Part shown: piece by piece, positions 27,183-35,961 of the stretch
Layout of the letters: each line of letters opens with the position of its first letter
Position numbering within the stretch: the first letter of the stretch is position 1
Source of the DNA: Pseudomonas cremoricolorata DSM 17059 = NBRC 16634
Lineage (GTDB): Bacteria > Pseudomonadota > Gammaproteobacteria > Pseudomonadales > Pseudomonadaceae
DNA: 64,000 bases
Assembly (NCBI RefSeq): GCF_000425745.1
Contig: NZ_AUEA01000007.1
Coordinates: 124,001 to 188,000, forward strand
Reading direction: 5' to 3'
Made by a program: the position numbers and the translations under genes
Notes under the pieces: model-generated
What the model was told of the DNA's origin: nothing
The model's input: the letters and a program-made list of their open reading frames with translations, nothing else
Databases searched by the model: none

Positions 27183-27644
27183 GTGCCTTCAGGCAGAACT
27201 TTCTGGCATAAGCATCGCCCGTTCATCGCCGACACCACGGCGTTGCTGATCTTCTTCACCCTCACTGGAGCGCTCAACGAGCGTTTCGTCGCCGGTATGC
27301 AATGGGATCAGGTCATCAACGCGCGCCTGATCGGTGCCGCGTTGATGATTCCGGTGGCCCGGCCCTATGGGCTCTGGCGAGACTGGCTGCTGACATTCTC
27401 CGGTACAGGGCGCCTGTCCAAGCTGTTGTGGGACAGCCTGGCGCTGGTGAGCTTTCAGGTGCCGATCTACGCCGCGATCATCGCTTTCAGTGGCGCCTCT
27501 GCCGAGGGCCTGGTCAAGGGCGTGGTCGGTGCAGCGTTGATCATGCTGCTGCTGGGGCGTCCGTATGGCGCCTTCCTCAACGGGGTACGCAGACTATTCG
27601 GATTGCCGCCTGGCGGGACCAGACCCATGTCCTTGAACGAGTGA
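27183..27644 (+). CDS. alaE: L-alanine exporter AlaE
   Basis: A 153-residue four-helix membrane protein of the AlaE family. Conserved positions include the ADT motif near residue 18, the NARLIGAALMIPVARPYGLWRDW segment (shown here to its core), FQVPIYAAIIAFSGA and the second GRPYGAFLNG. The GTG at 27183 (GGAG upstream) gives a length like E. coli AlaE; a further ATG at 27120 would add an unlikely 21-residue N-terminus. It exports alanine to limit its accumulation. It is divergent from asnO. A 9-bp dyad CGCAAGGCG (27092-27143 region) precedes it. Confidence 0.85.
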   Translation: MPSGRTFWHKHRPFIADTTALLIFFTLTGALNERFVAGMQWDQVINARLIGAALMIPVARPYGLWRDWLLTFSGTGRLSKLLWDSLALVSFQVPIYAAIIAFSGASAEGLVKGVVGAALIMLLLGRPYGAFLNGVRRLFGLPPGGTRPMSLNE

Positions 27645-27792
27645 TCGTCTGGCTGTGTCGGGGCAGCCACCTTTTGCCGCATGTAGCAGGCGGGCGTAGC
27701 GTTTCAAAATTCGACGGGTCTCACTACGTCGTGGGACTTGATTGGGTGTTGGCAGGGGAGCATTGCTTTTGTAGGAAAACCCTTACATCATC

Positions 27793-27811
27793 GATAACAA
27801 TTCCCATTAAC
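27793..27811 (+). promoter_or_regulatory. Candidate Fur box upstream of the ECF sigma gene
   Basis: GATAACAATTCCCATTAAC at 27793-27811 matches the 19-bp Fur consensus at 13 positions. It lies 16 bp before the GTG of the ECF sigma factor gene, where iron repression of the uptake module would be expected. Position and score support it; binding is inferred. Confidence 0.5.
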
Positions 27812-27827
27812 ACATGACAGCCTGCAC

Positions 27828-28346
27828 GTGACCCCTCCGACGTCCTCCCATGCCTTGCAGCGTAACGACGTGCTTCGCAGGCTGTTCGGCGAACACCATT
27901 CCTGGTTGCTCGACCGCCTGCGCTTGCGCCTGAGGTGCCGTGACGATGCCGCGGACATCGCGGCGGAAACCTTCGCGCAGGTGGTGGCGATGCCTGACCC
28001 GGCCGCCATCCGTGAGCCACGCGCGCTGTTGAGCACCATCGGCAAGCGTCTGCTGTACGCCCGCTGGCGGCGTGCCGATATCGAGCGGGCCTACCTGCAG
28101 GCCATCGCTGAACAGGGTGAAGCCACCGCGCCTTCACCGCAGGAGCACTGGCTGGTGATGGAAGCGCTGATGGAGGTCGATCGCCTGCTCGATGGTTTGT
28201 CGTCCAAGGCCCGTGCGGCGTTTCTCTACAGTCAGCTCGACGGCCTGACCTACGCGACCATCGCCGCTGAGCTTGGGGTGTCGGTGACGCGTGTTCATCA
28301 ATATGTCGTGCAGGGTCTGAAGGCCTGCTATCAGGTCGACCCGTGA
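27828..28346 (+). CDS. FecI-type ECF sigma factor
   Basis: A 172-residue ECF sigma factor. Region 2 (residues about 15-85: LFGEHHSWLLDRLRLRLRCR, then ETFAQVV) and region 4 (about 105-165: LDGLSSKARAAFLYSQLDGL, LGVSVTRVHQYVVQGLKAC) are both present. It starts at a GTG; no Shine-Dalgarno is obvious, so translation may be inefficient or the start may be at another GTG near 27870. It overlaps the FecR gene by 4 bp. It should direct transcription of the TonB receptor gene downstream once signalled. Confidence 0.8.
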   Translation: MTPPTSSHALQRNDVLRRLFGEHHSWLLDRLRLRLRCRDDAADIAAETFAQVVAMPDPAAIREPRALLSTIGKRLLYARWRRADIERAYLQAIAEQGEATAPSPQEHWLVMEALMEVDRLLDGLSSKARAAFLYSQLDGLTYATIAAELGVSVTRVHQYVVQGLKACYQVDP

Positions 28347-29281
28347 GCGATCTTCCACCCGCGGTGACCGAGGCGATCGAGTGGTATGCGCAGCGTACCT
28401 CCGGCCACTTCGATGAATCCGCACAGCGGGCGCTCGAGGCGTGGCTGGCGGCTGATGTCAGTCATCGGCAGGCCTGGGTGGCGTTGCAGCAACGTCTTGC
28501 CCGCACGCTCGGACCGCTGGCAGAGCGTCAGGGCACGACTCAGGCGCTGCGCGCCAGTCATGGTCGCCGTCATCTGCTGCGCGGCGCCCTGGGCCTGGGC
28601 GCGCTGGCCGTCGGCACTCAGCTGTTGACCGTGCCGGGTGCGCCGCTGCATGCGCGCTGGGGTGCTGATCTGCGCACGGCCAGTGCACAGCGCAAGACTT
28701 TCCGGCTCGAGGATGGCTCAAGTCTGCTGCTCAACGCCGAGAGTTCAGCCGATATCGACGTGCACGCCACTGCGCGCCGCGTGTCGCTGTTGCGGGGGGC
28801 GCTCATGGCGACGGTGCAGCAGGACTTGGCGCGGCCCTTCGTGCTCGCCTGTCCATGGGGTGAAAGCCGCCTGTACGGCGGCGCGTGTGTGCTTTCGATG
28901 CAGGCTCGGCAACCGCAGCTGTGGGCGCTGGATGGCCCATTGGAGCTACAGGCGCCGCTGCAGCGAACGACGCTGCAGGCGGGGCAGGGCGTAGCCTTCG
29001 ACGGTCAGCTGTGGCAGCCCATCGCACCTCGACATATCGACCAGCGCAGTTGGGTGCGCGGGCTGCTAGAGGTGCATGATCAGTCGCTGGCAAGCGTGAT
29101 AGAGCACCTGCGCCCGTATCACCGGGGGATTTTGCAGGTCGCCCCCGAGGTTGCCGAATTGAGGATTTCCGGGGTCTTCAGCCTGGATGACAGCCGCGCT
29201 GCGCTGCACGCTTTGCGCGACATGCTGCCGTTACGCATTACCCACTACCTGGGGTATTGGACGCGCATCGAACACGCCTGA
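28343..29281 (+). CDS. FecR-family anti-sigma/signal transducer
   Basis: A 312-residue inner-membrane regulator starting with GTG inside the sigma gene's stop (overlap 4 bp). An N-terminal DUF4880 domain (residues about 8-50: AIEWYAQRTSGHFDESAQRA) faces the cytoplasm, a hydrophobic helix lies near 75-95 (LLRGALGLGALAVGTQLLT), and a periplasmic FecR domain follows (TFRLEDGSSLLLNAESSADI). The C-terminus carries an STN-like segment (EVAELRISGVFSLDD). It transmits the receptor signal to the sigma factor. The architecture is standard. Confidence 0.88.
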   Translation: MSDLPPAVTEAIEWYAQRTSGHFDESAQRALEAWLAADVSHRQAWVALQQRLARTLGPLAERQGTTQALRASHGRRHLLRGALGLGALAVGTQLLTVPGAPLHARWGADLRTASAQRKTFRLEDGSSLLLNAESSADIDVHATARRVSLLRGALMATVQQDLARPFVLACPWGESRLYGGACVLSMQARQPQLWALDGPLELQAPLQRTTLQAGQGVAFDGQLWQPIAPRHIDQRSWVRGLLEVHDQSLASVIEHLRPYHRGILQVAPEVAELRISGVFSLDDSRAALHALRDMLPLRITHYLGYWTRIEHA

Positions 29282-29383
29282 AGTTTTTTTGCCATGACCC
29301 TGAAAATTTCCGCGGGTCGCGCCACATACCCAGCAGACCCGCGCCATTCGCGCATTCTTCCAGCACACTGTCGAGCCATTTCC

Positions 29384-31744
29384 ATGCGCCTCATTCCTTT
29401 GCTGCCGCTGGCGATCAGCGCCTGCGCGGCCAGCGTCGTTTCGTATGCCGCTGATGTTCCCTACACCTTCGATCTGCCCTCCGGCCCGCTGGCCCGCACC
29501 TTGATTGCCATCGGCCACACCAGCGGTCGGCAGGTACTGTTCGTACCCGCTGACGTCGAGGGCCGACAGGCGCCGGCGATACGCGGCGACTTGCAAGCGT
29601 TGCAAGCGGTACAGCGCAGTCTGCGCGGCAGCGGCCTGACGGTGCTGGTCACCGCCAGCGGCGCGCTTGGCATTCAAAAGGCCGACGCCGAAGGCGTGAC
29701 CCTCGCGGCCACCAGCATCGACGCCAATGCGGGCGTGGCGCAGGGGCAAGCTGAGGGTTATCTGGCCACCAGTAGCCGGGCCGGCAGCAAGACCGATACC
29801 GAGCTGCTGAGAACGCCTCAGTCGGTCTCGGTGGTGACCCGTGCCGAGATGGATGAGCGCAAGAGTGACAACCTCTCCGATGCGCTCAAGTACACACCCG
29901 GCTTCAGCAGCCAGCCGAGCAGTTTCAGCCGCACCGCAGACGACTACACCCTGCGCGGCTTCAACGTCGGCGCAGGCACCGGCGGTATTCTGCGCGACGG
30001 CATGAAGCTGCAGTCCAATCCCTACGATGGCAGTGTCGAAGGCTATGGCCTGGAACGCGTCGAGGTGCTCAAGGGCGCGGCATCGGTGTTGTACGGCCAG
30101 ATCTCGCCCGGTGGCCTGATCAACACCGTCAGCAAGCGCCCGACCTCGCAGCCGCTGCATGAGCTGGGCGTCGAGATCGGTAACCATGATCGGCGCCAGT
30201 ACACCTTCGACCTCGGCGGGCCTCTCGATGATCAGGGCCAGTTCACTTATCGCCTGACCGGCCTATGGCGCGACAGCGCGACGCAGGTCGATCACGTCGA
30301 TGATGACCGGCGCTACATCGCCCCGGCATTCACCTGGCGCCCCGACGAGGACACCTCGCTGACCGTGCTGGCGAGCCATCAGGAAACCTACACCGGTTTC
30401 TCCCCGCCAATGAGCTACGGGCTGAGCAGCTACAGCGATACGCCCGGCTACAAGATCGGGCGCGACCAGTTCGTTGGCGAGCCGGGCTACGACCATTTCA
30501 ACAACCGCATGGATACCCTGGGCTATCTGTTCGAGCATCGCCTGAACGAGCATCTGGCGGTCAATCACAGCCTGCGCTACTTCCAGGCCAACACCGACTG
30601 GGACTACCTGATCCCTCAGGCCGTGGTCGGCAGCCAACTGCTGCGTCGCTACAGTGAGCGCGACGAACGCTCGACCGGCTGGACCACCGACAACAACCTT
30701 GATTTCACCTTCGAGCAAGGGCGCTGGCAGCATGAGCTGCTGCTGGGCGTCGACTACTACCACAAGACCTACGACTCGCACCGCTATATCAGCGCCACGC
30801 TGGCCCAACTGGCGCCGCCGCTGGACCTGGCCAACCCGGTGCACACCGGTGTCGGTGCCAATACCGCGGCGGACAGCGGCTCTGACCTGCACAGCCGGCA
30901 GGTGGGGGTCTACCTGCAGGATCAGATCACTTTCGATGACCGCTGGGTTCTGCTGCTGGCGGGCCGCCAGGACTGGGCCGACAGCGTTACCACCAGCTTC
31001 GCCAGCGACGCCCGTGCGACGCGCAGTGACCGCAAGGCCACCGGTCGTGCCGGACTCGTCTACCTGGCCGACAACGGTCTGGCCCCGTATATCAGCTACA
31101 GCCAGTCGTTCCAGCCGGCCAACGTCAGCAACCCGGCGTTCGGCAATGCCTTCGCGCCGCTCGAAGGTGAGCAGTACGAGGTCGGAGTGCGCTACCAGCC
31201 GGCCGGTCGCGACCTGCTGCTCAGTGCCGCAGCCTACGTACTGGACCAGAAGAACTCGCTGAGCCTCGATACCCTGAGCAATACCTACGTGCAATATGGC
31301 AAGACCCGCTCCAAAGGTGTCGAGCTGGAGGCCAAAGGCAACCTGACCGACGATCTGGCGCTGACCGCCGGCTACGCCTACACCGACAGCCACGTGCTTC
31401 AGGACCAGACCGCCGCGAATGTCGGCAAACGCATCGAAGGGGTGCCGTATCACAGCGCCAGCCTATGGGCGAGCTATCGCCTGGCCGGCTTTGGCCTGGA
31501 ACGCCTGCGCCTGGGTGCCGGGGCGCGCTACACCGGCACTACGCGTACCACGCCCAGTGCCTACAGCGGAAAGATTCCGGCCTACACGCTGGTCGATGCG
31601 TTGGTCAGCTATGACGTCGACGAGCATTGGCAGGTCCAGGCCAAGGCGCAGAATCTGTTCAATACCCGCTACATCTTCTGCAACACCACGTGTCGCTATG
31701 GCGATGAGCGCAGCCTGATTGGCGCCGTGACCTATCGCTGGTAG
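29384..31744 (+). CDS. TonB-dependent siderophore receptor (FoxA/FhuA-like transducer)
   Basis: A 786-residue outer-membrane receptor from the ATG at 29384 (signal peptide MRLIPLLPLAISACAASVVS); the frame opens at 29294 but that gives no signal peptide. An STN signalling domain spans residues about 28-90 (FDLPSGPLARTLIAIGHTSG), the plug follows (LLRTPQSVSVVTRAEMDERK, VEVLKGAASVLYGQISPGGL), and the rest is the beta-barrel with a C-terminal CNTTCRYGDERSLIGA and a terminal YRW, as in FoxA/FiuA-type ferric-hydroxamate receptors. The ligand is probably a xenosiderophore; this is inference. It is the output gene of the ECF/FecR pair. Confidence 0.85.
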   Translation: MRLIPLLPLAISACAASVVSYAADVPYTFDLPSGPLARTLIAIGHTSGRQVLFVPADVEGRQAPAIRGDLQALQAVQRSLRGSGLTVLVTASGALGIQKADAEGVTLAATSIDANAGVAQGQAEGYLATSSRAGSKTDTELLRTPQSVSVVTRAEMDERKSDNLSDALKYTPGFSSQPSSFSRTADDYTLRGFNVGAGTGGILRDGMKLQSNPYDGSVEGYGLERVEVLKGAASVLYGQISPGGLINTVSKRPTSQPLHELGVEIGNHDRRQYTFDLGGPLDDQGQFTYRLTGLWRDSATQVDHVDDDRRYIAPAFTWRPDEDTSLTVLASHQETYTGFSPPMSYGLSSYSDTPGYKIGRDQFVGEPGYDHFNNRMDTLGYLFEHRLNEHLAVNHSLRYFQANTDWDYLIPQAVVGSQLLRRYSERDERSTGWTTDNNLDFTFEQGRWQHELLLGVDYYHKTYDSHRYISATLAQLAPPLDLANPVHTGVGANTAADSGSDLHSRQVGVYLQDQITFDDRWVLLLAGRQDWADSVTTSFASDARATRSDRKATGRAGLVYLADNGLAPYISYSQSFQPANVSNPAFGNAFAPLEGEQYEVGVRYQPAGRDLLLSAAAYVLDQKNSLSLDTLSNTYVQYGKTRSKGVELEAKGNLTDDLALTAGYAYTDSHVLQDQTAANVGKRIEGVPYHSASLWASYRLAGFGLERLRLGAGARYTGTTRTTPSAYSGKIPAYTLVDALVSYDVDEHWQVQAKAQNLFNTRYIFCNTTCRYGDERSLIGAVTYRW

Positions 31745-31778
31745 ACGCAGCGCTTGGCCAGTCCGCTAGTCGTCGCGC

Positions 31779-33743
31779 TCACTTGCCGCGAACCAGCCGC
31801 CGCAACAGGAAGCGGTTGGGGTGGCACGCCTCTGCCACTGCCCGGGGCAGCGGCAGCGCTTCGCCGCTGGCCCAGGCAGCGATCAGTTCACCGCTCAGCG
31901 GGGCAGTGATCAGCCCGCGCGAGCCATGGCCGCTGTTGACGTACAGGCCGTCGACCCAGGGGCAGGGGATGGCCGGGACTTGCCGGGCATCCTTGCGCAG
32001 GCTGGCATAGGCCACGTCGAACGCAGCCGGGTCGGCCAGCGGGCCGACCAGCGGCAGGTAGTCGGGGGTGGTGCAGCGAAACGCCGCGCGGCCTTGCAGG
32101 TGAGCGGGGTCGAGTGCGCCAACGTTCAGCCGTTCGGCCATGTCGGGCGAGATCGCCTGCAACAGCTCGAGATTGCTTCGATGTTCGGCTTCAGTGGGGG
32201 CGAGGTCCTGGCTGTGGAAGTCGAAACTCGCGCCGAGGGTGTGCTCGCCTTCACGTGGCGGGGCCAGGTAGCCGTCGGCGCACACCACCGTGCCCAGCGT
32301 CTGGCTGGCCGCCGTCGCCGACAGGCGGGTGATCTGCCCGCGAATGCGCTTGAGCGGCAGCACCGCCTCGGGCAGCAGGCGCTGCGCCTCGGCGGCGTTG
32401 CACAGCACCACCACAGGCGCACTGGCCAGCAGCCGCTCGCCGGCCCAGGCCTGCCACAGGCCATCGGCGCGGCGCAGTTGCAGCACTTCGCTGTGGGTTA
32501 GCAGATCGATGCCCGAATGCTGCAACATCGCCCGACACAGCGCTGGCGGATGCACCCAGCCGCCCTCGGGGTAGAACAGCCCGCCGCAGGGCAGGGCAAT
32601 GCCGGCCTGGTGCTGCGCCTGCTGCTGATCCAGCGTTTGCAACAGACTGGCGTCGAAGGCTGCGGCCAGCTTGTCTTGGCGCTCGGCTTCCTTGGCATCG
32701 AAGGCCAGTTGCAGCACACCGCAGGCGTCCCAGTCGTGGCCGCGTTGAAGCTGCTGCAACCAGCGCCGCGTATAGCCGAACCCGGCAAGGATCATCTGCG
32801 ACAGCGCCGTGCCGTGGGCCGAGAGTTTGAGGTACAGCACCCCTTGCGGATTGCCCGAGGCTTCCTGTGCAACTGCGGCGTGACGCTCCAGCACCGTGAC
32901 CTGCCAACCCCGCCGGGCCAGGCTGTTGGCGCTGGCGCTGCCGGCAAGCCCGGCGCCGATCACCAGCGCCTGACGCGCTTGACCAACGTTTGTCGGGCGC
33001 GCGTACCAAGGTGCGCCAGGGGCGGCAGGCTCGCCTTGGTAATGGCCTCTGGCGACCTCCCACTTCTTGCCCAGCCCCGGCACCTTGTGCAGCTTGAAAC
33101 CGACCTCGGCCAGACCGCGGCGCACCCAACCGGTGGTGGTGAAGGTGCCCAGGGTGGTGCCTGGGGCCGACAAGCGCGCCAGTTGCGCGAACAGCTCGGG
33201 GTTCCACATGTCCGGGTTCTTCGCCGGGGCGAAGCCGTCGAGGAACCAGGCATCGACCGGCGCATCGAGCTGCGCCAACTGCTCGATGGCGTCACCGATC
33301 AGCAAGGTCAGGGTGACGCGCCCATCGGCGAAGCTGAACTGCTGGAAGCCCTGGTGTACCGCCACGTACTGCGCCAGCAGCGGCTGCCAGAATTCGGCCA
33401 GCTCCGGCCACAGCTGCACCGCGCGGCTGAGGTCGGCGTGGCTCAGCGGGTGTTTTTCCACGCTGACGAAGTGGAGTCGCGCCGTGCTCGGGGCATGGGC
33501 GGCGAAGGCTTGCCAGGCGCAGTAGAAGTTCATCCCAGTGCCGAAGCCGGTTTCGCCGATCAGCAGGCTTTCATGGCCCTTGAGCGCAGCGAAACGTTGC
33601 TCAAGGCGATTACCTTCGATGAACACATAGTGGGTTTCCAAGGTCCCTTCGGTACGGGAGAAATACACATCGTCGTAGCGCCGTGAATACGGGCGGCCTT
33701 GGTCGTCCCAGTCGAGCTGGGCGTAGGGGAGGGTGTCGGACAT
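31779..33743 (-). CDS. mnmC: Bifunctional tRNA mnm5s2U34 biosynthesis protein MnmC
   Basis: A 654-residue two-domain enzyme. Residues about 1-240 are the methyltransferase (SLLIGETGFGTGMNFYCAWQ, then DAWFLDGFAPAKNPDMWN); residues about 255-640 are the FAD-dependent oxidoreductase (ALVIGAGLAGSASANSLARR near 260). It converts cmnm5U34 to nm5U and then to mnm5U in tRNA. The start at 33743 has only a weak Shine-Dalgarno. It is divergent from pap. Length is normal for the fused form. Confidence 0.93.
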   Translation of the reverse strand: MSDTLPYAQLDWDDQGRPYSRRYDDVYFSRTEGTLETHYVFIEGNRLEQRFAALKGHESLLIGETGFGTGMNFYCAWQAFAAHAPSTARLHFVSVEKHPLSHADLSRAVQLWPELAEFWQPLLAQYVAVHQGFQQFSFADGRVTLTLLIGDAIEQLAQLDAPVDAWFLDGFAPAKNPDMWNPELFAQLARLSAPGTTLGTFTTTGWVRRGLAEVGFKLHKVPGLGKKWEVARGHYQGEPAAPGAPWYARPTNVGQARQALVIGAGLAGSASANSLARRGWQVTVLERHAAVAQEASGNPQGVLYLKLSAHGTALSQMILAGFGYTRRWLQQLQRGHDWDACGVLQLAFDAKEAERQDKLAAAFDASLLQTLDQQQAQHQAGIALPCGGLFYPEGGWVHPPALCRAMLQHSGIDLLTHSEVLQLRRADGLWQAWAGERLLASAPVVVLCNAAEAQRLLPEAVLPLKRIRGQITRLSATAASQTLGTVVCADGYLAPPREGEHTLGASFDFHSQDLAPTEAEHRSNLELLQAISPDMAERLNVGALDPAHLQGRAAFRCTTPDYLPLVGPLADPAAFDVAYASLRKDARQVPAIPCPWVDGLYVNSGHGSRGLITAPLSGELIAAWASGEALPLPRAVAEACHPNRFLLRRLVRGK

Positions 33744-33872
33744 GATCGGCTCAGCGGTGGCAGAACGCCCATGTTATGCCATCTGCACGGTTGATTTCCC
33801 TGACCTTGATCTGGCCGCGCTAATGCTGCGCGCCGATCCGCTAGTCTTCACCGTCTACTCAAGGAGTTCTCA

Positions 33873-35366
33873 ATGTTCGAATCCGCTGAAATCGGCCACT
33901 GCATCGACAAGGAAACCTATGACGCCGAAGAGCCTGCACTGCGCGAGGCGCTGCTCGATGCCCAGTACGAACTCAAGCAACAGGCGCGCTTTCCGGTCAT
34001 CGTGCTGATCAACGGCATCGAAGGTGCGGGCAAGGGCGAAACGGTCAAGCTGCTCAACGAATGGATGGACCCGCGCCTGATCGAGGTGCGTACCTTCGAC
34101 CAGCAGACCGACGAGGAGCTGGCCCGGCCACCGGCCTGGCGCTACTGGCGGGCCTTGCCGCCCAAAGGGCGCATGGGCGTGTTCTTCGGCAACTGGTACA
34201 GCCAGATGCTGCAGGGCCGGGTACATGGCCAGTTCAAGGACGCCGTGCTCGACCAGGCCATCACCGGTGCCGAGCGCCTCGAGCAGATGCTCTGCGATGA
34301 AGGCGCGCTGATCATCAAGTTCTGGTTTCACCTCTCGAAAAAGCAGATGAAGACCCGCCTCAAGGCGCTGCGTGACGACCCGCTGCACAGCTGGCGCATC
34401 AGCCCGCTTGACTGGCAGCAGTCCAAGACCTACGACCGTTTCGTGCGCTTCGGCGAGCGCGTGCTGCGGCGTACCAGCCGTGACTACGCGCCCTGGCATG
34501 TGATCGAAGGCGTCGACCCGCACTACCGCAGCCTGGCGGTCGGGCGAATTCTGCTGGAAAGCCTGCAGGCGGCGCTTGCCAACGAGCCGAAAGGCAAACG
34601 CCAGACCAACGTCGCGCCGCTTGGGCGCAGCATCGACCAGATGAGCCTGCTCGGCGCTCTCGACCTCAGTCAGCGTCTGGACAAGGCCGATTACCAGGAA
34701 CAGCTGGTGACCGAGCAGGCCCGCCTGGCTGGCCTGCTGCGGCACAAGGCAATGCGCCGGCATGCGCTGCTGGCGGTGTTCGAGGGCAATGACGCAGCCG
34801 GCAAGGGCGGGGCGATCCGCCGCGTGGCGGCAGCGCTCGATCCGCGCCAGTACCGCATCGTGCCGATCGCCGCGCCAACCGAGGAAGAACGCGCACAACC
34901 CTACCTGTGGCGCTTCTGGCGGCACGTGCCGGCGCGCGGCAAGTTCACCATCTTCGACCGCTCCTGGTATGGCCGGGTGCTGGTCGAGCGCATCGAAGGC
35001 TTCTGCACCCCGGCCGACTGGATGCGTGCCTACGGCGAGATCAACGACTTCGAAGAGCAACTGAGCAACGCCGGGGTGGTGGTGGTCAAGTTCTGGCTGG
35101 CGATCGACCAGCAAACCCAGCTGGAACGCTTCGAAGAACGCGAGCAGATTCCCTTCAAACGCTACAAGATCACCGAAGACGACTGGCGCAACCGCGCCAA
35201 ATGGGATGTCTACCGCGACGCCGTCGGCGACATGGTCGACCGCACCAGCACCGAAATCGCCCCCTGGACCCTGGTCGAGGCCAACGACAAACGCTGGGCC
35301 CGAGTCAAGGTGCTACGCACCATCAACGAGGCGCTGGAGGCGGCGTTCGCCAAGCAAAAGAATTGA
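33873..35366 (+). CDS. pap: Polyphosphate:AMP phosphotransferase (two-domain PPK2)
   Basis: A 497-residue protein with two tandem PPK2 domains: N-terminal (residues about 30-240) with Walker A IEGAGKGE, and C-terminal (about 285-495) with GNDAAGKGG, the DRSWYGR lid and the KFWLAIDQQTQ motif. It uses polyphosphate to phosphorylate AMP to ADP (class II PPK2, the PAP form). The catalytic Walker and lid residues are intact in the C-terminal copy. AAGGAG lies 6 nt before the ATG. It is divergent from mnmC, and followed by a 7-bp tandem array. Confidence 0.9.
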   Translation: MFESAEIGHCIDKETYDAEEPALREALLDAQYELKQQARFPVIVLINGIEGAGKGETVKLLNEWMDPRLIEVRTFDQQTDEELARPPAWRYWRALPPKGRMGVFFGNWYSQMLQGRVHGQFKDAVLDQAITGAERLEQMLCDEGALIIKFWFHLSKKQMKTRLKALRDDPLHSWRISPLDWQQSKTYDRFVRFGERVLRRTSRDYAPWHVIEGVDPHYRSLAVGRILLESLQAALANEPKGKRQTNVAPLGRSIDQMSLLGALDLSQRLDKADYQEQLVTEQARLAGLLRHKAMRRHALLAVFEGNDAAGKGGAIRRVAAALDPRQYRIVPIAAPTEEERAQPYLWRFWRHVPARGKFTIFDRSWYGRVLVERIEGFCTPADWMRAYGEINDFEEQLSNAGVVVVKFWLAIDQQTQLERFEEREQIPFKRYKITEDDWRNRAKWDVYRDAVGDMVDRTSTEIAPWTLVEANDKRWARVKVLRTINEALEAAFAKQKN

Positions 35367-35383
35367 CCAGCCGCAGGCTGCTG

Positions 35384-35474
35384 GCTCTCAGCTTCTAGCT
35401 TCTAGCTTCTAGCTTCTAGCTTCTAGCTTCTAGCTTCTAGCTTCTAGCTTCTAGCTTCTAGCTCTTAGCTCTTG
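35384..35474. repeat. Tandem 7-bp repeat array (GCTTCTA unit)
   Basis: Ten perfect copies of GCTTCTA fill 35391-35460, preceded by one degenerate copy (GCTCTCA, 35384-35390) and followed by two (GCTCTTA, GCTCTTG, to 35474). It starts 17 bp after the pap stop. Seven-base arrays can gain or lose units by slippage. Every copy makes a CTAG, a tetranucleotide usually rare in bacteria. No open frame spans it. Confidence 0.95.
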
Positions 35475-35775
35475 GCTCGCTTCTCGTACATCGATGTCTC
35501 AGGCGCCACCGACCGCGACTGTAGCCGGCCGGAGCGCAGGTGTTCGAAGGGGCGTGCGCGCAGCGCACCCGAGGCGGAGCCGAGGACGCGAGGTGTTAGG
35601 GTTGCGCAGCAACCCTTGCCCGCGCAGCCCCGTAGAGCACCGGAGCGCAGGGGACCCGCAACGGAGCGAAGCGCAGTGCAGGGCCGGCTAGTGGAGCACA
35701 GGGTTTTGCCTACTTTTTCCCAAAAAAGTAGGTCGCCGCCAGGCGAAACCGGCCCGAGAAACAACCAACCCCTTA
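35475..35775. repeat. Intergenic repeat-like segment with a strong hairpin
   Basis: This stretch is rich in short imperfect repeats (GGAGCGCAG, GCGCAGC) and contains CCTACTTTTT (35709-35718) pairing with AAAAAGTAGG (35723-35732), a 10-bp stem with a 4-nt loop. It resembles the GC-rich repetitive segments found at Pseudomonas gene ends, but I cannot name a family. An open frame on the minus strand (35465-35857) has no ribosome site and looks spurious. The stem could terminate transcription in either direction. Confidence 0.45.
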
Positions 35776-35853
35776 CAGGTTTTCGCCAGTCGAGCCATAC
35801 GGCCTCATTAAATCCAAGCGTTCCGGCACTCGACCACTCGGCTCGAAGCCACC

Positions 35854-35861
35854 ACACCTCC
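35854..35861. repeat. 8-bp target-site duplication, left copy (IS66 element)
   Basis: ACACCTCC immediately precedes the left terminal repeat. An identical ACACCTCC at 38764-38771 immediately follows the right terminal repeat. Eight bases is the duplication length known for the IS66 family. Confidence 0.85.
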
Positions 35862-35885
35862 GTAAGCGTCCGGCGAAATCACCTT
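35862..35885 (+). repeat. Left terminal inverted repeat of the IS66-family element
   Basis: Begins GTAAGCGTCCGGCGAAATCA and continues to 35885; the first 24 bases match the reverse complement of 38740-38763 at 17 positions without a gap. The GTA start is typical of IS66-family ends. Confidence 0.85.
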
Positions 35886-35899
35886 CCGCACTCCAGCAT

Positions 35900-35947
35900 T
35901 AAGGGCGATGGTGTCCGCGTATTTTTAAGCGGACGTGATCGCCCTTA
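35900..35947. repeat. Nested palindrome inside the left end of the IS66 element
   Basis: TAAGGGCGAT (35900-35909) pairs with ATCGCCCTTA (35938-35947), and inside it GTCCGC (35913-35918) pairs with GCGGAC (35929-35934). The structure ends 14 bp before the tnpA start. Such leader hairpins often block read-through into transposase genes; that role is inferred. Confidence 0.7.
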
Positions 35948-35961
35948 TCGCTAGGATTTCC

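Noticed and set aside
35465..35857. Minus-strand frame of 130 codons over the repeat segment
   Set aside because: No Shine-Dalgarno, repeat-like composition rich in Arg, Gly and Cys, and it runs into the 7-bp array.
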